From Streptosporangiaceae bacterium (GTDB lineage: Bacteria; Actinomycetota; Actinomycetes; Streptosporangiales; Streptosporangiaceae): a DNA stretch of 5,150 bases. The notes under the pieces are model-generated. The model saw only the letters and a list, made by a program, of their open reading frames with translations. It did not search any database and was not told the origin of the DNA. The stretch covers positions 1-5,150 of the forward strand of contig JASIBJ010000041.1 in the NCBI GenBank assembly GCA_030045215.1, read 5' to 3'. Position 1 is the first letter of the stretch. Every line of letters begins with the position of its first letter. The position numbers and the translations under genes were made by a program. This document shows positions 4,167-5,150 of this stretch, piece after piece.

Positions 4167-4941
4167 GATCACTAAGCTTCGTGAAATACGCCCGGCGCCA
4201 TCGGCGGCAGGGCTGGAAGAAATGCGTAGCGCGGCACGCGAGCGGTTCGTGGCGGGGACAGGGTCCCGGCGGGCGCGTCACCGGCGCGGGCTGAAGATGC
4301 TGGCCGGCGGACTCACCGCGGCGGCGGCGGCCACCGCTGCGGCTGCCCTCGCCCTGACCAGCGGTCCGGTGACGGCACCCGCGCAGCATGCGACGGGGCA
4401 TACCCGGACGGTCGTCACCGCGGCCTGGACGGTACGCCAGGATGCCGACGGAGTCGTAACCATCTACCTGCGTCAGTACGAGAACCCGGCCGGGTTGCAG
4501 CGAACGCTCCGCGCAGACGGCATCAACGCGATCGTCCGCCGGATCCCGTCTGTGCTGCAGACTATCCCGCGGCCAGCCCCGCCTCCGGGGTGGCCGTCCC
4601 GGAAGGCCCGCACTCCTGCGTGGCCGTCCCGGAAGAAGGCGGGTTTGAACATGCGGCGTCCGGCCTGCATGTTCACCTCTACCAACAACGCACCGCGAGC
4701 GGTGCAGCGGCGTGTCGTGTCCTTCGCAGGCGGCCAAGACCTCCCAGTAGCGTTCATCATCCATCCGGACGCGATGCCTGAGGGGTCGGCACTGTTCCTG
4801 ACATTCCTGGCCGGCATGCCCGCTTCGTTCAAGAACGACAATACGGGCATCATGGCTTTGCCACCCTTCGTGCTGAACACCGACACGGTGCCCGCATGCG
4901 TGCCCAAGGGGCCGCCGTCCTCCGCGCCGAGAGGGGCCTAG
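4159..4941 (+). CDS. Single-pass membrane protein coupled to the ECF sigma gene (putative sigma regulator or partner)
   Basis: This 260-residue protein starts at ATG 4159, inside the end of the sigma gene (ATGAGTGA overlap), with AGGAG (4147-4151) 7 nt upstream. It has a basic cytoplasmic segment of about 45 residues (SAARERF, SRRARHRRGLK), one Ala-rich membrane helix at about 46-66, and an outer domain. That domain has AAWTVRQDADGVVTIYLRQY (88-107), PAGLQRTLRADGINAIV (110-126), CMFTSTNNAPRAVQRRVV (170-187), AFIIHPDAMPEGSALFL (198-214) and PACVPK (245-250). Cys170 and Cys247 could form an outer disulfide. The layout is that of an anti-sigma factor or of the CU044_5270-like proteins often encoded after actinobacterial ECF genes. 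The zinc motif HxxxCxxC of ZAS anti-sigma factors is absent. A 30-bp duplication inserts WPSRKARTPA-WPSRKK at 145-160. Sigma binding is inferred from context only. Confidence 0.85.
   Translation: MSEITKLREIRPAPSAAGLEEMRSAARERFVAGTGSRRARHRRGLKMLAGGLTAAAAATAAAALALTSGPVTAPAQHATGHTRTVVTAAWTVRQDADGVVTIYLRQYENPAGLQRTLRADGINAIVRRIPSVLQTIPRPAPPPGWPSRKARTPAWPSRKKAGLNMRRPACMFTSTNNAPRAVQRRVVSFAGGQDLPVAFIIHPDAMPEGSALFLTFLAGMPASFKNDNTGIMALPPFVLNTDTVPACVPKGPPSSAPRGA
4590..4635. repeat. In-frame 30-bp-period direct repeat within the membrane protein gene
   Basis: GTGGCCGTCCCGGAAG occurs at 4590-4605 and again, identically, at 4620-4635. The 30-bp period keeps the reading frame and gives WPSRKARTPA followed by WPSRKK in the outer domain, between the Pro-rich stretch PRPAPPPG and the conserved-looking CMFTSTNN segment. 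Sixteen identical bases point to recent slippage or recombination, probably length variation in a linker or loop. Confidence 0.85.
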
Positions 4942-4959
4942 CAGCCAGCACCGGACGGG

Positions 4960-4994
4960 TCCGCGGCCCCTTCTCACCTCGACTTGGCCGCGGA
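4960..4994 (+). terminator. Inverted repeat after the sigma operon
   Basis: TCCGCGGCC (4960-4968) pairs perfectly with GGCCGCGGA (4986-4994) around a 17-nt loop. A further GG/CC can pair if one T is bulged. It starts 18 nt after the stop of the membrane protein gene, the right place for an operon terminator. There is no T-run, as is common in actinobacteria. Each arm also contains the self-complementary CCGCGG. Confidence 0.5.
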
Positions 4995-5027
4995 TCCACT
5001 CGATGCGGGATGGTCGGGCGAAGCGAG

Positions 5028-5056
5028 CGGCGTCAGGCTCCAGCGTCGTGACGCCG
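5028..5056 (-). terminator. Stem-loop after the minus-strand gene at the right edge
   Basis: CGGCGTCA (5028-5035) pairs perfectly with TGACGCCG (5049-5056) around a 13-nt loop. On the minus strand it begins 7 nt after the TGA stop of the incoming gene, so it is best read as that gene's terminator. With the inverted repeat at 4960-4994 it leaves one hairpin for each of two converging units. Confidence 0.45.
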
Positions 5057-5063
5057 GGCTAAT

Positions 5064-5150
5064 TCAGCCGAGCAGCTCACAGCTGTACCGCGCGAAGACC
5101 TCGCACATCTCGTCGGGGCTCAGCTTGCCGCCAAGGTGCAGTTGGTCCAG
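5064..5150 (-). CDS. C-terminal end of an unidentified gene (cut by window edge)
   Basis: Only the last 28 codons are present, ending in TGA at 5064-5066. They read LDQLHLGGKLSPDEMCEV, then FARYSCELLG. Codons are G/C-rich at third positions in the local style, and the sequence looks like the helical end of a folded protein, with two cysteines and an SPDEM helix cap. Together with a hairpin just after the stop this supports a real gene entering from the right. It runs toward the sigma operon, so the two units converge with about 120 bp between their stops. The family cannot be named from this fragment. Confidence 0.6.
   Translation of the reverse strand: MDQLHLGGKLSPDEMCEVFARYSCELLG

Noticed and set aside
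4099..4977. 292-codon minus-strand frame opposite the sigma partner gene
   Set aside because: Arg/Gly/His-rich translation, antisense to a gene with ribosome site, overlap with the sigma gene and membrane helix.
1..5150. CRISPR array, rRNA, tRNA, prophage attachment site or intact insertion sequence
   Set aside because: No regularly spaced repeats, no RNA gene signatures, and no transposase with paired terminal repeats were seen.

Overview
The window is GC-rich DNA with strong G/C preference at third codon positions, GTG and ATG starts, AGGAGG-type ribosome sites and actinobacterial gene families. It most likely comes from a soil actinomycete of the Streptomyces/Streptosporangiales kind; the genus cannot be fixed from the sequence. 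Only about half of it is convincing protein-coding sequence. The rest is intergenic DNA with gene relics, hairpins and short repeats, as in an accessory chromosome region.

Left edge (1-360): the 5' part of a minus-strand SAM-dependent methyltransferase of the LCM/TIGR00027 type, with a strong ribosome site and a 10-bp palindrome in its leader. From 361 to 1092 there is no conventional gene. This stretch holds a 31-bp tandem duplication, a terminator-like hairpin, a 9-bp direct repeat resembling an operator, and a possible 27-residue His-rich peptide gene followed at once by a perfect 8-bp stem-loop. From 1093 to 1307 (minus) lie two short coding relics joined by an ATGA overlap.

Centre (1414-2406, minus): a complete membrane-anchored or secreted glycoside hydrolase of family 12 (endo-beta-1,4-glucanase or xyloglucanase type) with both catalytic glutamates. 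Upstream of it are a 10-bp inverted repeat 83 bp apart, then two mutually overlapping small ORFs on opposite strands (2645-2860 minus; 2829-3008 plus) of which at most one is likely real. A hairpin-rich non-coding stretch follows (3009-3376), then a short relic of an IS256/Mutator-type transposase (3377-3478, minus).

Right part (3582-4941, plus): a two-gene operon with an 8-bp overlap. It encodes an ECF sigma factor and a single-pass membrane protein with an extracytoplasmic domain, probably its regulator or partner, although no zinc anti-sigma motif is present. It is followed by a GC-rich inverted repeat. A minus-strand gene enters from the right edge and ends at 5064, with its own stem-loop after the stop, so the two units converge.

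The clear functional themes are secreted polysaccharide degradation and envelope-linked sigma signalling. Nothing in the sequence ties the two together. No complete new system is evident. The most open observations are the small His-rich ORF unit, the ATGA-coupled relics, and the sigma-factor partner with a recent in-frame 30-bp duplication.
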